DNA of 64,000 bases from Corynebacterium urinipleomorphum (GTDB taxonomy: Bacteria > Actinomycetota > Actinomycetes > Mycobacteriales > Mycobacteriaceae). Shown piece after piece: positions 17,981-28,159 of the stretch. How positions within the stretch are numbered: position 1 is the first letter of the stretch; each line of letters starts with the position of its first letter. Both the position numbers and the translations under genes were made by a program. Where the stretch lies: positions 1 through 64,000 of the forward strand of contig NZ_LT706962.1 of assembly GCF_900155535.1 (NCBI RefSeq). Reading direction: 5' to 3'. The notes beneath the pieces were generated by a model, which ran no database searches, was not told where the DNA came from, and saw only the letters and a program-made list of their open reading frames with translations.

Positions 17981-18820
17981 TTACTTCGGTTCAAAGGTGA
18001 CCCGGTACATGTCCGGCCAGCGTTTTCCGGTGAGGTAGAACTCGCCGTCGCTGCCCGGGATGTGGGCGATGCCGTTCAGGACGTGGTTGGGGTCGGGGGT
18101 GGCGTTGTTGGGGAGGGCGGAGGCGTCGATACGCGCCTCGATACGGCCTGTCTCGGCGTCGATGCGCACGATGTCTGTGGTGGTGAACACGTTGGCATAA
18201 ATGTCGTCACCGACGCACTCCAACTCGTTGAGGCCTGTGATCGGTTTGCCGTGGTAGCGGACGGTAAAGCGTCCGCGTTCCGTGAGCGTGTCCGGATCCA
18301 TTCGGCGCAGTTCGGCTGAGCCGTCAGAGAAGATCACCTCGTCCGCATCCTGGCGGTAGCAAAGCCCCCATCCTTCGCCGTCGAAAGCCGCCCGGTCGAC
18401 CTCCTCGAGCGTGGTGGCATCGCGCTTGATGGCGGTGTTGTTCTGCCACGTCAGCTGCCACAGGTGGTCGCCCACGCGCGTGATGCCTTCTCCAAAGAAT
18501 GTCGGGTCAAGGTCCTTGCTGGCCAACTCTTTTCCGTCAGTGGTGGTGCGGTAGATGCGGGATTCACCCTCCATGCCGGTGGCGACGTAGAGCGTTCCGT
18601 CCGGTGCTACCTCGAGGCCTTGCGTGAAGCTCGTTTGATCGAACGGGAGCGTCTCGTCCACTTTCACAGTGAGCATGTCCACCATATCGGCGGTGTCCAC
18701 CACCTCTTCTGTTGTGGAGTTGTCCCCGGAACCTGCAGGACTGCAGGCGCTCATGAGCGCTGCGAGGGAGACGATGGACACGGACGACACGACGGCAGCG
18801 GCACGGGGGAGATGGACCAT
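17981..18820 (-). CDS. Glutaminyl-peptide cyclotransferase, lipoprotein
   Basis: A 279-residue protein. A lipoprotein signal with lipobox MSAC at about residues 23-26 is followed by a beta-propeller domain of the plant/bacterial glutaminyl cyclase family, with conserved segments FTQGLEV, GLCYRQD, GLNELECVGDDIYANVF and VLNGIAH. It would convert N-terminal Gln of exported peptides to pyroglutamate. The ATG at 18820 is chosen because it starts the signal peptide; the open frame extends further upstream but without signal-like sequence. It is divergent from the DUF3027 gene with a 39-bp gap. Confidence 0.85.
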   Translation of the reverse strand: MVHLPRAAAVVSSVSIVSLAALMSACSPAGSGDNSTTEEVVDTADMVDMLTVKVDETLPFDQTSFTQGLEVAPDGTLYVATGMEGESRIYRTTTDGKELASKDLDPTFFGEGITRVGDHLWQLTWQNNTAIKRDATTLEEVDRAAFDGEGWGLCYRQDADEVIFSDGSAELRRMDPDTLTERGRFTVRYHGKPITGLNELECVGDDIYANVFTTTDIVRIDAETGRIEARIDASALPNNATPDPNHVLNGIAHIPGSDGEFYLTGKRWPDMYRVTFEPK

Positions 18821-18846
18821 AAGGTCTATCTTGCAACAGCGTCGGC

Positions 18847-18852
18847 CATAAT
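18847..18852 (+). promoter_or_regulatory. -10 box of a leaderless promoter
   Basis: CATAAT, extended as CCATAATGG, ends 7 nt before the GTG at 18860. The same layout appears at 46630 and 59787. It decides the start codon of the DUF3027 gene in favour of 18860. Confidence 0.55.
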
Positions 18853-18859
18853 GGTGTGC

Positions 18860-19585
18860 GTGCCCCGGAGAAGAAACGACAAGAAAGCAGGACCGTTGCT
18901 CGGCGACCGCGCGGTGCGCATTGCGCGCGAGGCGTTGCTTGAGCTCGACCACGGCGAGGTCGGCGACCACATCGGCGTTTCGGGGCTGAGCTCCAACGTG
19001 GCCACTCACCGGTTTGAGGCGGATGTGCCCGGTTATCCCGGCTGGGAGTGGAATGCGGTGTTGGCGTGCGCGACCGGGACGGACTACATCACCGTCAACG
19101 AAGTCGCGCTCGTGCCCGCACCAACGGGCGACGCATTGCAGGCGCCGGACTGGGTGCCCTACACGGAGCGGGTCCGCCCCGGCGATTTAGGGCCGGGCGA
19201 TCTCATGGAGCCCGCACCGGATGACGAGCGTCTCACCGACGATTCCTTCTCCAAGGACGCGGTGGTGTTCATGGGCCGGGATACCAAGCAGTATCTGACA
19301 ACTACCGGTTTGAAGGACGCGAAGGAGCGGTGGCGCCGCGGGGAGTTCGGCCCGAATTCGGAGCACGCATCACAAGCCGCGCTTCAGTGCCGCACATGCG
19401 CCTTCTACATTCCCGCGGCGGAGCCGGTGGGCAAGAACTTCGGCATTTGCGCTAACGAGTACTCCGCGGACGGACACGTTGTTTCCGCAGTGTACGGCTG
19501 CGGCGCGCACTCGGAGACAAAGGTGGACATCGAGGACGCAACGCCGCGCAGCGAGCTTTACGACGACGAAAAGCCCCTGTACTAG
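18860..19585 (+). CDS. DUF3027 protein
   Basis: A 241-residue soluble protein from the GTG at 18860. Its N-terminal domain has EVGDHIGVSGLSSNVATHRFEADVPGYPGWEWNAVLA, and its C-terminal part has four cysteines in QCRTCAFY, FGICANEYS and YGCGAHSE that could bind metal. This is the actinobacterial DUF3027 family; function unknown. In-frame ATG (18851) and GTG (18854) codons lie upstream, but they fall in or against a -10 box, so a leaderless start at 18860 is preferred. Confidence 0.75.
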   Translation: MPRRRNDKKAGPLLGDRAVRIAREALLELDHGEVGDHIGVSGLSSNVATHRFEADVPGYPGWEWNAVLACATGTDYITVNEVALVPAPTGDALQAPDWVPYTERVRPGDLGPGDLMEPAPDDERLTDDSFSKDAVVFMGRDTKQYLTTTGLKDAKERWRRGEFGPNSEHASQAALQCRTCAFYIPAAEPVGKNFGICANEYSADGHVVSAVYGCGAHSETKVDIEDATPRSELYDDEKPLY

Positions 19586-19675
19586 CCCCTCCCGCCCACA
19601 CCGCTCATTTTGATTTTCGCGCTGTCAGTGGGACGCTATTGCCGTTATTGACATGCAAACGTCAGGGGAATCACA

Positions 19676-21169
19676 GTGAGTGACACGACGAACACGTCCG
19701 GGTCCACGAAGGTGGCCGGCGCACCAAACGGGGCAGAAGAACAGTCTTCCGGTCTCGACCGTTTCTTCCACATTTCTGAGCGCGGCTCCACCGTCGGCCG
19801 CGAGGTGCGTGCCGGTGTGGTCACGTTCTTCGCCATGGCGTATATCGTCCTGCTCAACCCGCTCATCCTGGGCACCGGCGCCGATTCGGGAGGCACCGTG
19901 CTGGGCATTCCGCAGGTGGCAGCGGCCACGGCCCTTGTCGCCGGCATCATGTGCATCCTGTTCGGTGTGGTGGCCAACTACCCGTTCGGCATCGCGGCCG
20001 GCCTGGGCCTGAACACCCTCGTCGCAGTCACGCTGGTGGGTAATGAGGGCCTGACATGGCCTGAAGCGATGGGTCTCGTGGTCATCGACGGCATCATCAT
20101 CGTGCTGCTGGCCATCTCCGGCTTCCGCACTGCAGTGTTCCGCGCGATCCCGCCGTCGATGAAGGCCGCGATCGGCGTGGGCATCGGCATGTTCATCTCG
20201 CTCATCGGTTTCGTGGACGCGGGCTTTGTCCGCCGCATCCCGGATGAAGCGATGACCACGGTCCCGGTCCAGCTGGGCATCAACGGCTCCATCGCGTCCT
20301 GGCCGACGCTGGTCTTCATCCTCGGCCTGTTCATCTGCGGCTTCATGGTGGCGCGCAAGATCCCGGGCGGCCTGTTCATCGGTATCGTCCTGAACACCCT
20401 CATCGCTCTGGCTGTCGAAGCTGCTACCGGCGCAGGCTCGTCCGCGGAGAACGGCCCCACTGGCTGGAACCTCGCTGTGCCGAGCCTGCCGGATTCCCTC
20501 GGCGGCATCCCGGACCTGTCCATCGTGGGCAAGGTGGACCTCATCGGTGCCTTCACCCACATCGGTGTGGTCACCGCATCGCTGCTGGTGTTCACCCTGG
20601 TTTTGGCTAACTTCTTCGACGCGATGGGCACCATGACGGCACTGGGCCGCCAGGCTGACCTCGTCGACGAGAACGGTGAGCTGCCGGACATGAAGAAGGC
20701 TCTTGTTGTCGAGGGCTTCGGCGCTATCGTCGGCGGTGCGGGCTCCGCGTCGTCCGCCACCGTGTACGTCGACTCCTCCGCAGGCATTGCCGACGGTGCG
20801 CGCACCGGTCTGGCCAACATTGTCACCGGCCTGCTGTTCCTGGCCGCGATGTTCTTCACCCCGCTCTACGAGATCGTGCCCATCGAGGCAGCCGCACCGG
20901 TGCTGGTCATTGTCGGTGCGCTGATGATGATGCAGGTGACCGAGATTGACTGGACGCAGTTCCACATCGCCTTGCCGTCCTTCCTCACCATCGTGGCCAT
21001 GCCGTTCACGTACTCCATCGCCGACGGCATCGGCATCGGCTTCATCACCTTCGCGCTGTTCGCGGTCTTCGCGGGCAAGGCGAAGGAGGTCCACTGGATC
21101 ATGTGGCTGATCTCTGCGCTGTTCGTGGTGTTCTTCGCCATGGACCCGATCATGGCGGCGATCTCCTAA
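19676..21169 (+). CDS. NCS2-family purine permease (AzgA/GhxP-like)
   Basis: A 497-residue membrane protein with 12-14 predicted helices. The N-terminal LDRFFHISERGSTVGREVRAGVVTFFAMAYIVLLNP is characteristic of the AzgA-like branch of NCS2, which imports adenine, guanine or hypoxanthine with protons. Conserved later segments are NFFDAMGTMTALG and ATVYVDSSAGIADGARTGLANIVTGLLF. The GTG start at 19676 has AGGGGAA upstream. The methyltransferase gene begins 4 nt after the stop, implying one transcript. Confidence 0.9.
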   Translation: MSDTTNTSGSTKVAGAPNGAEEQSSGLDRFFHISERGSTVGREVRAGVVTFFAMAYIVLLNPLILGTGADSGGTVLGIPQVAAATALVAGIMCILFGVVANYPFGIAAGLGLNTLVAVTLVGNEGLTWPEAMGLVVIDGIIIVLLAISGFRTAVFRAIPPSMKAAIGVGIGMFISLIGFVDAGFVRRIPDEAMTTVPVQLGINGSIASWPTLVFILGLFICGFMVARKIPGGLFIGIVLNTLIALAVEAATGAGSSAENGPTGWNLAVPSLPDSLGGIPDLSIVGKVDLIGAFTHIGVVTASLLVFTLVLANFFDAMGTMTALGRQADLVDENGELPDMKKALVVEGFGAIVGGAGSASSATVYVDSSAGIADGARTGLANIVTGLLFLAAMFFTPLYEIVPIEAAAPVLVIVGALMMMQVTEIDWTQFHIALPSFLTIVAMPFTYSIADGIGIGFITFALFAVFAGKAKEVHWIMWLISALFVVFFAMDPIMAAIS

Positions 21170-21173
21170 CACC

Positions 21174-22004
21174 ATGATTGCCATCACCGACCCCGCCGAT
21201 CCGCGGCTGGATGACGTCCGAGACCTAAAGACCATGGACAACACCAAGGGCCTCGTGTTCGGCGAAGGCCCGCTTGTGGCCGGTCGCGTCATTGATTCGC
21301 GCTACCCGCTGCGGTGCGTCGTGGGATTCGAGAAAAAGCTCGCCACATTCTTCGCCCAGCGGGCAGAAGAGGGCTTGCCGCCTATCGACGTCCCCGTGTA
21401 CTCCGTCACCCGCGAACTGCTCGCCGAGGTCGCCGGTTACGACATGCACCGCGGACTCATCGCGGTAGCGGACCGGGCGCCGGAATGGCCCGTCGATAAG
21501 CTGCTGGACGCGAACACGCTCGTGGTACTGGAAGGGGTCGGGGACCACGAGAATATCGGCGCGATCTTCCGCAACGCCGCCGGCATGGGTGTCGATGGTG
21601 TACTGCTCGGTGCGGGCACGGCCGATCCGCTGTACCGCCGCAGCGTCCGCGTGTCCATGGGGCACGTGCTGCGCCTCCCGTTCGCGCATCTCGAGGGCAC
21701 CGTGACCACGTGGCAGCGCTCGCTCGAGCAACTGCGCGAAGCCGGGTTCCACCTCGTCTCGCTCACCCCCGACGAGCGGGCGGAGCATCTCGCCGACGCG
21801 CTTGTCGACGGCACCGGTGCCCCCTACGAGAAAGTCGCCCTCCTCGTCGGCGGCGAAGGCCCCGGCCTGACGGAGCACGCGATGCGCGCCACCGACATCC
21901 GCGCTCGCATCCCCATGGCGAACGGCACGGACTCCCTCAACGTGGCCACCTCGGCCGCGATAGCGTTCTACGAGAGGGACCGCTCACTCAACCTCAGCCG
22001 TTAA
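21174..22004 (+). CDS. SpoU/TrmH-family RNA 2'-O-methyltransferase
   Basis: A 276-residue protein with a short N-terminal substrate-binding domain (about 1-110) and a C-terminal SPOUT knot. Motif 1 is ENIGAIFRNA, motif 2 is LLVGGEGPGL and motif 3 is IPMANGTDSLNVATSAAI. It transfers methyl from S-adenosylmethionine to a ribose in tRNA or rRNA; the exact target is unknown. It follows the purine permease by 4 nt and its last four bases overlap the convergent downstream gene. Confidence 0.9.
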   Translation: MIAITDPADPRLDDVRDLKTMDNTKGLVFGEGPLVAGRVIDSRYPLRCVVGFEKKLATFFAQRAEEGLPPIDVPVYSVTRELLAEVAGYDMHRGLIAVADRAPEWPVDKLLDANTLVVLEGVGDHENIGAIFRNAAGMGVDGVLLGAGTADPLYRRSVRVSMGHVLRLPFAHLEGTVTTWQRSLEQLREAGFHLVSLTPDERAEHLADALVDGTGAPYEKVALLVGGEGPGLTEHAMRATDIRARIPMANGTDSLNVATSAAIAFYERDRSLNLSR

Positions 22005-22852
22005 CGGTCCGAGTGGCGGATCTTCTCCACGACAGTGTCTTTGAGGTTCCGCCAGCGTCGTGTCAGTCCCCGGCCGACACGACGGGCAGCGGCTGCCGAC
22101 GCGTCCGCGAGTTGGGCGAACTCTCCGCCCTGGTCCTCGTCGCTAGTCTCCTCGTAATCGTCGTAGTCCGCGTTCGGGCTGGCGAACTTCGCGGCGACCT
22201 CCGTGACATCCTTCGCCTTCGGTTCGCGCGGCTCCACCTTCGGCTCCGGGCGGCCGTCCACGGCATAACCGACGACGTTGATGTCCGGCCCGCTGGGGGA
22301 GACATCAACCCCGAGCCATGCTGATTCCGCGGCGTGCATGAGGTCCACCGGCTCGAAAGGCAGGGAGATCCCGCCGATCTGTTCCGCGCGCTCTCCAGCC
22401 CAGAACGGGGCCTCGAACGGCTCGGGCAGACCGAGGTCCTCCAATAGCGCGGTGCGGGTGGCACTAAGGCTGCGGGTGACGGTCTCACCGGCGAAGTGCG
22501 CGAACCCGCCGTAGCCGGCGCCCTCACCGATTCCTTCCGCGAGCACGTACACGTCCGATGCAGGCACGGCGGACAGGAGCTCCGGGGAGATCTCCGACAG
22601 CTTCCCGCAATCCTCAACGAAGGTCTGCAGGACTGCTACGCCGGGGTATCCCGCGATGTAGAACTCCGCCCGGGACGGCTTGGTGGACCGGTTGAGGGGG
22701 AATTGGCCGATTGGAGTAATGGGCCATCGCGGATTCAGTTGCGCCAAGAGTTTGCGGCCGAATCCGCGGTCGGCTTTAGGTTCCGCCTCCAGCACTGCTG
22801 CCGGGTTAGCTGCGCCCACGTACCAAAAAGTCACTACTGCCGGGAAGCTCAT
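22001..22852 (-). CDS. Conserved actinobacterial protein next to sepH (DUF6928-like)
   Basis: A 283-residue protein. The first 200 residues form a folded domain (SFPAVVTFWYVGAANPAAVLE ... GAGYGGFAHFAGETVTRSL ... LMHAAESAWLGVDVSPSGPDINVVGYAV). The C-terminal 80 residues are charged and probably disordered, ending in a basic stretch. I assign the DUF6928-like label tentatively; no function is known. It starts 9 nt after sepH on the same strand, so the two are probably cotranscribed. Confidence 0.6.
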   Translation of the reverse strand: MSFPAVVTFWYVGAANPAAVLEAEPKADRGFGRKLLAQLNPRWPITPIGQFPLNRSTKPSRAEFYIAGYPGVAVLQTFVEDCGKLSEISPELLSAVPASDVYVLAEGIGEGAGYGGFAHFAGETVTRSLSATRTALLEDLGLPEPFEAPFWAGERAEQIGGISLPFEPVDLMHAAESAWLGVDVSPSGPDINVVGYAVDGRPEPKVEPREPKAKDVTEVAAKFASPNADYDDYEETSDEDQGGEFAQLADASAAAARRVGRGLTRRWRNLKDTVVEKIRHSDR

Positions 22853-22861
22853 AGTTCCCGC

Positions 22862-24019
22862 CTACTTCGGCCGCTTGGTGTTGGTGCGCACACCGAGAAG
22901 CACGTCCTCCCAATGCGGGGTGACAGCTTTTCTGCGGCGTTTCTGTGGTTTGTCCTCCGCATCGGGGTTCTGCAGGAACTCGCCCTCGGCGAAGACGTTG
23001 GGCTGCGTCTGGGTGGTGGACAGCTCGTCGTCGCTCTCACTGGCCGCGTTGTCAGACTGCTGCGCGTGAGCGGTGTCCTCGTCGTCCCACTCTGGTTCGT
23101 CGACGGGAACGTAGCTATTGCGCGCGGACAAGGAGCGCACCGGCTGGGCAAAGGACGGGTCGATGAGGTCCGCCGCGACCGGGTCGCGCGGTTCAGTGGT
23201 CGCCGGGCTGCCCATGGAACGGCGGAAGAACCATTCCGCGCTGTGCTCCTGCAGGCCCGCCTGCCACGTCACACGCACGACCCATGGCTCGCCAGCTTCG
23301 CGGACCGCATCCCAGTGAGCTTCGGACAAGGCGTGGCCGCGCGCAGCGAAAGCCAGCGCCAAGATCTCAAAGAGAGTGTCCGGCGCGGTACCGTCATCTC
23401 GCACCGGGTGCGACTGCTTGGCGGCCTCAGCCACCTGAGCGCGCTCCAACAAGACCGGGTGGGCGTAGGGCTCCACGCGGCTTTCGGCCACACCCATTTC
23501 CTCCGCTAGTGCTGCGGTATCCGCGCCTGCGCGGATCCGGGCCTGGATCTCATTCGGACGCAGCGACAGGGGAGTGGAGAAGAGCGGGTCCGGCTCCACG
23601 GGAGTGCGCACGGGTTCCTCAGGTTCAGCCTGCTCCACCTGGGCTATCGGTTCCGGCTCGAGCGGCTGCTCAGGCTCATCGTCTTCGGCCCGTTCGCTGA
23701 ACTCAGCCGGATCGGCGGGCTCAGCGGACTCTGCGGGCTCAGCAGGGGACTCGAAGTCCTCGCCGGAGTAGACGGTGAAGGTGGGGCGGGACGGTTCGTC
23801 GATAAGCTCGGCGTCGACGATCTCGTAATCGTCGCGGGAATTGTCAAAGGTGTCGGTGTACCCGCCGGAGTAGTCGCGCTGGGCCTCGAACAGGACGGGA
23901 TCGGGTTCGCCCGCCTCGCGGAGGTCGGCGCGGGGGATGCGGAACCGCTCGCCGTCATCGGTGCGCAGCACCCAGACGGTGTCCGTCGATTCTTCGGCAA
24001 CTACAAAGAGCTCGCGCAT
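22862..24019 (-). CDS. sepH: Septation protein SepH
   Basis: A 385-residue protein. The N-terminal DUF3071 region (MRELFVVAEESTDTVWVLRTDDGERFRIPRADLRE) contains the SepH helix-turn-helix later on (LSLRPNEIQARIRAGADTAALAEEMGVAESRVEPYAHPVLLERAQVA). It is interrupted by an unusually acidic Glu/Pro/Ala stretch of about 90 residues. SepH binds FtsZ and stimulates Z-ring assembly in actinobacteria. The ATG at 24019 is preferred because AAGGAG lies 6 nt upstream; an in-frame TTG two codons earlier overlaps that site's spacing. Confidence 0.9.
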   Translation of the reverse strand: MRELFVVAEESTDTVWVLRTDDGERFRIPRADLREAGEPDPVLFEAQRDYSGGYTDTFDNSRDDYEIVDAELIDEPSRPTFTVYSGEDFESPAEPAESAEPADPAEFSERAEDDEPEQPLEPEPIAQVEQAEPEEPVRTPVEPDPLFSTPLSLRPNEIQARIRAGADTAALAEEMGVAESRVEPYAHPVLLERAQVAEAAKQSHPVRDDGTAPDTLFEILALAFAARGHALSEAHWDAVREAGEPWVVRVTWQAGLQEHSAEWFFRRSMGSPATTEPRDPVAADLIDPSFAQPVRSLSARNSYVPVDEPEWDDEDTAHAQQSDNAASESDDELSTTQTQPNVFAEGEFLQNPDAEDKPQKRRRKAVTPHWEDVLLGVRTNTKRPK

Positions 24020-24076
24020 CCCCAACTCCTTACACGGGTGTCGTTCACTGACCTACCTTAACGGCTGCGAACCCCC

Positions 24077-25483
<1,407 letters not shown>

Positions 25484-26779
25484 GTGGCTTCTGAGAATCA
25501 GGACAAAGCGGTACTGCAGTACCCCGGCGGCGAGTACGAGATGGACTTCATCCGTGCCACCGAGGGCAACGACGGCTTCGTCCTAGGTAACCTCCTAGGC
25601 GAGACCGGCCTGGTCACCTTCGATCCGGGGTACGTCTCCACCGGCTCGACCGAGTCCAAGATCACTTACATTGACGGCGATGCCGGTATTCTCCGCTACC
25701 GCGGTTACGACATTGCAGACCTGGCTAACAAGGCCACCTTCAACGAGGTCTCCTACCTGCTCATCAACGGTGAGCTGCCGACGACGGATGAACTGGAGAA
25801 GTTCAACGACAACATCCGCCACCACACCCTGCTGGACGAGGACTTCAAGGCCGCGTTCAACGTCTTCCCGCGCGACGCCCACCCGATGGCGGTGCTGGCA
25901 TCCTCCGTGAACATTCTCTCCGCCTACTACCAGGACCAGCTTGACCCGTTGAACGAGGAGCAGCTGGACAAGGCCACCGTGCGCCTGATGGCTAAGGTGC
26001 CCATGTTGGCTGCATACGCCTACCGCGCATCGCAGGGTAAGCCGTACATGTACCCGAACAACGCACTGAACCCGCGCGAGAACTTCCTGCGCATGATGTT
26101 CGGTTACCCGACGGAGCCGTACGAGGTCGACCCGGTCGTCGTGGACGCCCTGGACAAGCTGCTCATCCTGCACGCGGACCACGAGCAGAACTGCTCCACC
26201 TCCACCGTGCGCATGATCGCCTCCGCGCAGGCCAACATGTTCGTCTCCATCGCCGGCGGCATCAACGCTCTGGCTGGCCCGCTGCACGGCGGCGCTAACC
26301 AGGCTGTGCTTGAGATGCTCGAGGACATCCAGAACAACAACGGCGGCGACGCTTCCGACTTCATGAACCGCGTGAAGAACAAGGAAAAGGGCGTCCGCCT
26401 GATGGGCTTCGGCCACCGCGTGTACAAGAACTACGACCCGCGCGCCGCCATCGTCAAGGAGTCCGCCCACGAGGTGCTCAACCACCTCGGCGGCGACAGC
26501 CTGCTCGACCTGGCTATGGAGCTCGAGGAGATCGCGCTGAGCGACGACTACTTCATCGAGCGCAAGCTGTACCCGAACGTGGACTTCTACACCGGCCTGA
26601 TCTACCGCGCGATGGGCTTCCCCACGGACTTCTTCACCGTCCTGTTCGCCATCGGCCGCCTTCCGGGCTGGATCGCCCACTACCGCGAGCAGCTGGCAAT
26701 GAACTCTAAGATCAACCGTCCGCGCCAGATCTACACCGGCGCAACCCAGCGCGAGTTCGTCCCGCGCGACCAGCGGTAA
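25484..26779 (+). CDS. gltA: Citrate synthase
   Basis: A 431-residue type II citrate synthase. Catalytic residues are visible as His in GPLHGGANQAVLEML, His in MGFGHRVYKNYDPRA and Asp in the NVDFYTGLIYRAMG block. It condenses acetyl-CoA with oxaloacetate at the entry to the TCA cycle. The GTG at 25484 has GAAAGG upstream and gives the usual length; the open frame continues far upstream through the promoter without coding character. An inverted repeat follows the stop. Confidence 0.96.
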   Translation: MASENQDKAVLQYPGGEYEMDFIRATEGNDGFVLGNLLGETGLVTFDPGYVSTGSTESKITYIDGDAGILRYRGYDIADLANKATFNEVSYLLINGELPTTDELEKFNDNIRHHTLLDEDFKAAFNVFPRDAHPMAVLASSVNILSAYYQDQLDPLNEEQLDKATVRLMAKVPMLAAYAYRASQGKPYMYPNNALNPRENFLRMMFGYPTEPYEVDPVVVDALDKLLILHADHEQNCSTSTVRMIASAQANMFVSIAGGINALAGPLHGGANQAVLEMLEDIQNNNGGDASDFMNRVKNKEKGVRLMGFGHRVYKNYDPRAAIVKESAHEVLNHLGGDSLLDLAMELEEIALSDDYFIERKLYPNVDFYTGLIYRAMGFPTDFFTVLFAIGRLPGWIAHYREQLAMNSKINRPRQIYTGATQREFVPRDQR

Positions 26780-26786
26780 TGATCCC

Positions 26787-26815
26787 TTCGGGCAGTCGCT
26801 TCTAAGCTGCCCGAA
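26787..26815 (+). terminator. Hairpin after gltA
   Basis: TTCGGGCAG pairs perfectly with CTGCCCGAA around an 11-nt loop, 8 bases after the gltA stop. There is no T-run, so it may be a Rho-independent terminator of the tail-less type or an RNA 3'-end stabiliser. Confidence 0.55.
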
Positions 26816-26843
26816 ACTGAGCGCGATTCCGCCGATCTGAGAA

Positions 26844-26865
26844 ACCGGGCCTATAATGGCCCGGT
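26844..26865 (+). promoter_or_regulatory. TATAAT -10 box inside a perfect palindrome
   Basis: ACCGGGCC (26844-26851) and GGCCCGGT (26858-26865) are perfect reverse complements placed exactly either side of TATAAT (26852-26857), about 92 bp before the FKBP gene. A good -35 is missing (CCGCCG at the 17-bp position). On RNA it would form an 8-bp hairpin followed by TAATCTTTT, so it could also end gltA transcription. Confidence 0.5.
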
Positions 26866-26955
26866 AATCTTTTCGGCGGTGTCGCGTTTTTGCGTAGAGC
26901 GTCTGTGCTAATCCGTGCGCATGATCGCCGCACCGAATGTCAAGGAGAATCTTTT

Positions 26956-27315
26956 ATGGACAAGCCGACCATCGACGTCCCCAATGAGCCGGCCCCCACT
27001 GACCTCGTGATCGAAGACCTCGTCGTGGGCGAGGGCGAAGAAGCGCAGGCCGGCGGCATGGTCAAGGTCCACTACTTGGGCGTTGACTACCAGACCGCTG
27101 AGGAGTTCGACAGCTCCTGGGACCGCGGAGAGGCCGCTGAGTTCCCGCTCGCCGGACTCATCGAGGGCTGGCAGGACGGCATTCCGGGCATGAAGGTCGG
27201 CGGCCGCCGTCAGCTGACCATTCCGCCGGAGAAGGCGTACGGCCCGGCAGGGGGCGGCCACCCGCTGTCCGGCCGCACCCTCGTCTTCGTCATCGACCTG
27301 CTTGAGGCGAACTAA
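26956..27315 (+). CDS. FKBP-type peptidyl-prolyl isomerase
   Basis: A 119-residue cytosolic protein that is a single FKBP domain. Active-site residues are in VKVHYLGVDYQTAEEFDSSWDRG (Tyr, Asp, Trp region), FPLAGLIEGWQDGIPGMKVGGRRQLTIPPEKAYGP and LVFVIDLLEAN. It speeds cis-trans proline isomerisation in folding. The ATG at 26956 follows AAGGAG with an 8-nt gap. The aldo/keto reductase starts at the next base after its stop. Confidence 0.93.
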   Translation: MDKPTIDVPNEPAPTDLVIEDLVVGEGEEAQAGGMVKVHYLGVDYQTAEEFDSSWDRGEAAEFPLAGLIEGWQDGIPGMKVGGRRQLTIPPEKAYGPAGGGHPLSGRTLVFVIDLLEAN

Positions 27316-28152
27316 ATGGGCGCCGCTGACCACTTCGAGTTGAACAGCGGCGCTTCCATGCCGCGGCTCGGCCTGGGCACATACAAGCTCGACGGTCCCG
27401 CATCGGAGACCGTTGCGCTCATCCGCCGCGCTATCGAGCTCGGCTACCGCCACTTCGACACCGCGTCCCTGTACGGCAACGAGGAAGCTGTGGGGCAAGC
27501 GCTTATCGACGCTACCCGTGCCGGCGACGTCACCCGCGAAGAGCTCTTTGTCACCTCGAAGCTGTGGAACGACGACCAGCTGCGCGCGGCGGAGGCGTTC
27601 GGGGAATCCCTGAAGCGCCTGGGCCTGGATTACTTGGACCTGTTCATGGTGCACTGGCCGTGGCCGCAGAACGGCACGTACGTCGACGCGTACCGCGCGT
27701 TGATTGAGGCTCGGGACCGCGGCGATATCGTCTCTGTCGGCGTAGCCAACTTCTACGAGGAGACCCTCGATGCGTTGATCGATGCCACCGGTGTCGCTCC
27801 CGCAGTGAATCAGGTGGAGCTCCACACCGGTTTCACTCAGCCGGAGCTGCGCGCCTACCACTCCGAGCACGGCATTCTCACCGAAGCGTGGGCTCCGTTG
27901 GGCAGGGGAGAGATCCTCGGCGAACCCGCGATCACTGAAACGGCCAAGGCCTACGACGCCACACCCGGCCAGATCGCGCTGGCGCATCTTTTGGCCCACG
28001 GCATTTCCGTCATCCCGAAGACAGCCAACCCGGAGCGGCTGGTTGAGAACTTCGGCGCGCTAGACATCACGCTTAGCGACAACGAGGTGGCCCGCCTCGA
28101 CGCGGTCCAGGGCCGCCGCCAGTCCAACGACCCGCGCACCTTCCCGGGGTAA
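27316..28152 (+). CDS. Aldo/keto reductase
   Basis: A 278-residue (beta/alpha)8 NADPH-dependent reductase of the 2,5-diketo-gluconate reductase type. The tetrad is visible: Asp in RHFDTASLYGNE, Tyr in the same segment, Lys in FVTSKLWND and His in LFMVHWPWP. The coenzyme segment is VIPKTANPERLVENF. The ATG directly abuts the FKBP stop, so the pair is an operon. Substrate unknown. Confidence 0.92.
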   Translation: MGAADHFELNSGASMPRLGLGTYKLDGPASETVALIRRAIELGYRHFDTASLYGNEEAVGQALIDATRAGDVTREELFVTSKLWNDDQLRAAEAFGESLKRLGLDYLDLFMVHWPWPQNGTYVDAYRALIEARDRGDIVSVGVANFYEETLDALIDATGVAPAVNQVELHTGFTQPELRAYHSEHGILTEAWAPLGRGEILGEPAITETAKAYDATPGQIALAHLLAHGISVIPKTANPERLVENFGALDITLSDNEVARLDAVQGRRQSNDPRTFPG

Positions 28153-28159
28153 TTCCGAG

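Noticed and set aside
19625..21292. A 555-codon minus-strand frame
   Set aside because: It is antisense to the NCS2 permease; Asp/His/Arg-rich and without any motif.
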